Positions 63,084 through 64,000 of a stretch of 64,000 nt of DNA are shown here, piece by piece. Both the position numbers and the translations under genes were made by a program. The notes beneath the pieces were generated by a model. That model searched no databases. It was not told where the DNA came from and saw only the letters and a list, made by a program, of their open reading frames with translations. The stretch lies in contig CM077826.1 in the NCBI GenBank assembly GCA_039720395.1, positions 19,593,053 through 19,657,052 of the forward strand, in the 5' to 3' direction. The first letter of the stretch is position 1, and the number at the start of each line of letters is the position of its first letter. The stretch comes from Liquidambar formosana (Eukaryota; Streptophyta; Magnoliopsida; Saxifragales; Altingiaceae).

Positions 63084-64000
63084 TGTCTTCCCTTTATTGG
63101 CGTGTTCTGGTCTTGCATAGCTTTGAACTTTGTGGTGGGAAACTAGAGAACTATGGTTGCACCCTAGGTCTGCAAAGTCAAGAATCAGCTTGTCGAAGGG
63201 TTTCATCTCAGTGGCGCAGTCTTGGTCTCTATGATATGGAAGTTTGATTAATGTACAATTCTGTACTTGTTGCTAGTGATCAAGTTTATGACTGTACATC
63301 AAGAATTTTATCGAGTGATGTCTAGTTTTTGACTTTGTTATATATAGTATCATTGTCATATTTGACATATTGTTCCCTCGATATGAGATATGTATGTGTG
63401 ATGTGTCATTCAACTTGCCTGAATTGAAGTACTCTCCCCGGCAAGTATAGCTGCTGAATATTTATTAATTTTTCTTTGCTGCCCCCACAATAAAAATAAA
63501 AATAAATAATAAATAAACAATTTACAAGATGAGAACATGAGAAGAAGTTGCCTTGTTTGTCTGTATGTACTTGTGAGAAAATTATTCTGTGCGATGAGTG
63601 CATACGCTCCCCTAGGTGTAAACCACCCTCACGTGACCACGTGGTGGGTGATTTGTGCTCGAAGGACACATACGCCCGTATTTCTTGTTCCTAAGTTACC
63701 TTCTCAGATTGGGGACCTATTTACAAATTGGTCCCACCATTGATATAACCTTCTGACCGAAAATCACTTAATCAGGACAGCATTTCAGTTGGTTGGTTGG
63801 TTGGTTTTAATTTTTTTTCCTCTGGTCATAATCTATATGCATAGATCAGATTGTTTTCAGAGTAAATGATAATCTAGATCAAACTCATAAAATGGTGAGT
63901 TTCAAGTGCCTTGCGTGTAATGCTACAGCCGAGATGGGGCAAGACAGCTACTCTGTTCAACCTGTTTTGGTCAACAAATAACAGGGCCATAAGATAATCA
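63084..64000. other. CCMH 3' UTR and downstream DNA
   Basis: The 3' UTR probably runs to about 63350. Beyond it are A/T-rich runs (aataaaaataaaaataaataa near 63490) and no convincing coding sequence. Confidence 0.5.

Noticed and set aside
1..64000. CRISPR arrays, rRNA genes, operons or bacterial-type systems
   Set aside because: None present; the window is plant nuclear DNA with spliced genes. No convincing tRNA gene was found either, only weak tRNA-like boxes.

Overview
The window is nuclear DNA of a flowering plant, almost certainly a eudicot. Its genes have many introns with GT-AG borders and AT-rich intergenic DNA, they match well-known Arabidopsis families, and every class of plant transposon seems to be present. 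I cannot name the species. The density of small repeats in introns would suit a woody plant, but that is inference.

Layout. (1) About 1.5-8.2 kb, minus strand: a CPP/CXC (tesmin/TSO1-like) DREAM-complex protein of the TCX5/TCX6 type, six exons resolved, with a dead LINE fragment in intron 2. (2) 8.2-28.2 kb: a gene-poor expansion made by a tandem duplication of the TCX5 promoter and upstream DNA (copy A 8188-23765, copy B 23763-28228). Copy A later received a hAT-like MITE and a 12.3-kb Ty3/gypsy (Tat-lineage) LTR retrotransposon. Copy B received a non-autonomous Helitron. Each insertion has its empty site preserved in the other copy. The retrotransposon carries a broken gag-pol on the plus strand and, between integrase and the 3' LTR, a three-exon antisense gene for a plant mobile domain (PMD) protein. 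(3) 28.7-46.3 kb, plus strand: golgin candidate 5 (GC5, TMF homologue), 19 coding exons that splice in phase to 978 residues. (4) 46.3-49.7 kb: intergenic DNA full of MITEs and one MULE-like element with long inverted ends. (5) 50.7-58.2 kb, plus strand: an SGB1-type Golgi hexose transporter, 13 coding exons, with an apparent one-base frame break in exon 1. (6) 61.3-63.1 kb, plus strand: mitochondrial CCMH, three exons, 158 residues.

How things fit together. The four host genes are ordinary housekeeping genes: a cell-cycle/DNA-methylation regulator, a Golgi tether, a Golgi sugar transporter and a cytochrome c maturation factor. From memory, GC5 and SGB1 are also neighbours in Arabidopsis (At1g79830/At1g79820), so that pair looks like old microsynteny. 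The unusual part is the accessory block upstream of TCX5: an orphan copy of the TCX5 promoter points into a retrotransposon that itself carries an antisense, intron-containing PMD gene. A related inverted-repeat element lies in or near the presumed first intron of TCX5, GC5 and CCMH.

All exon joins were worked out by hand from splice signals, reading phase and remembered family sequences. No search was run.
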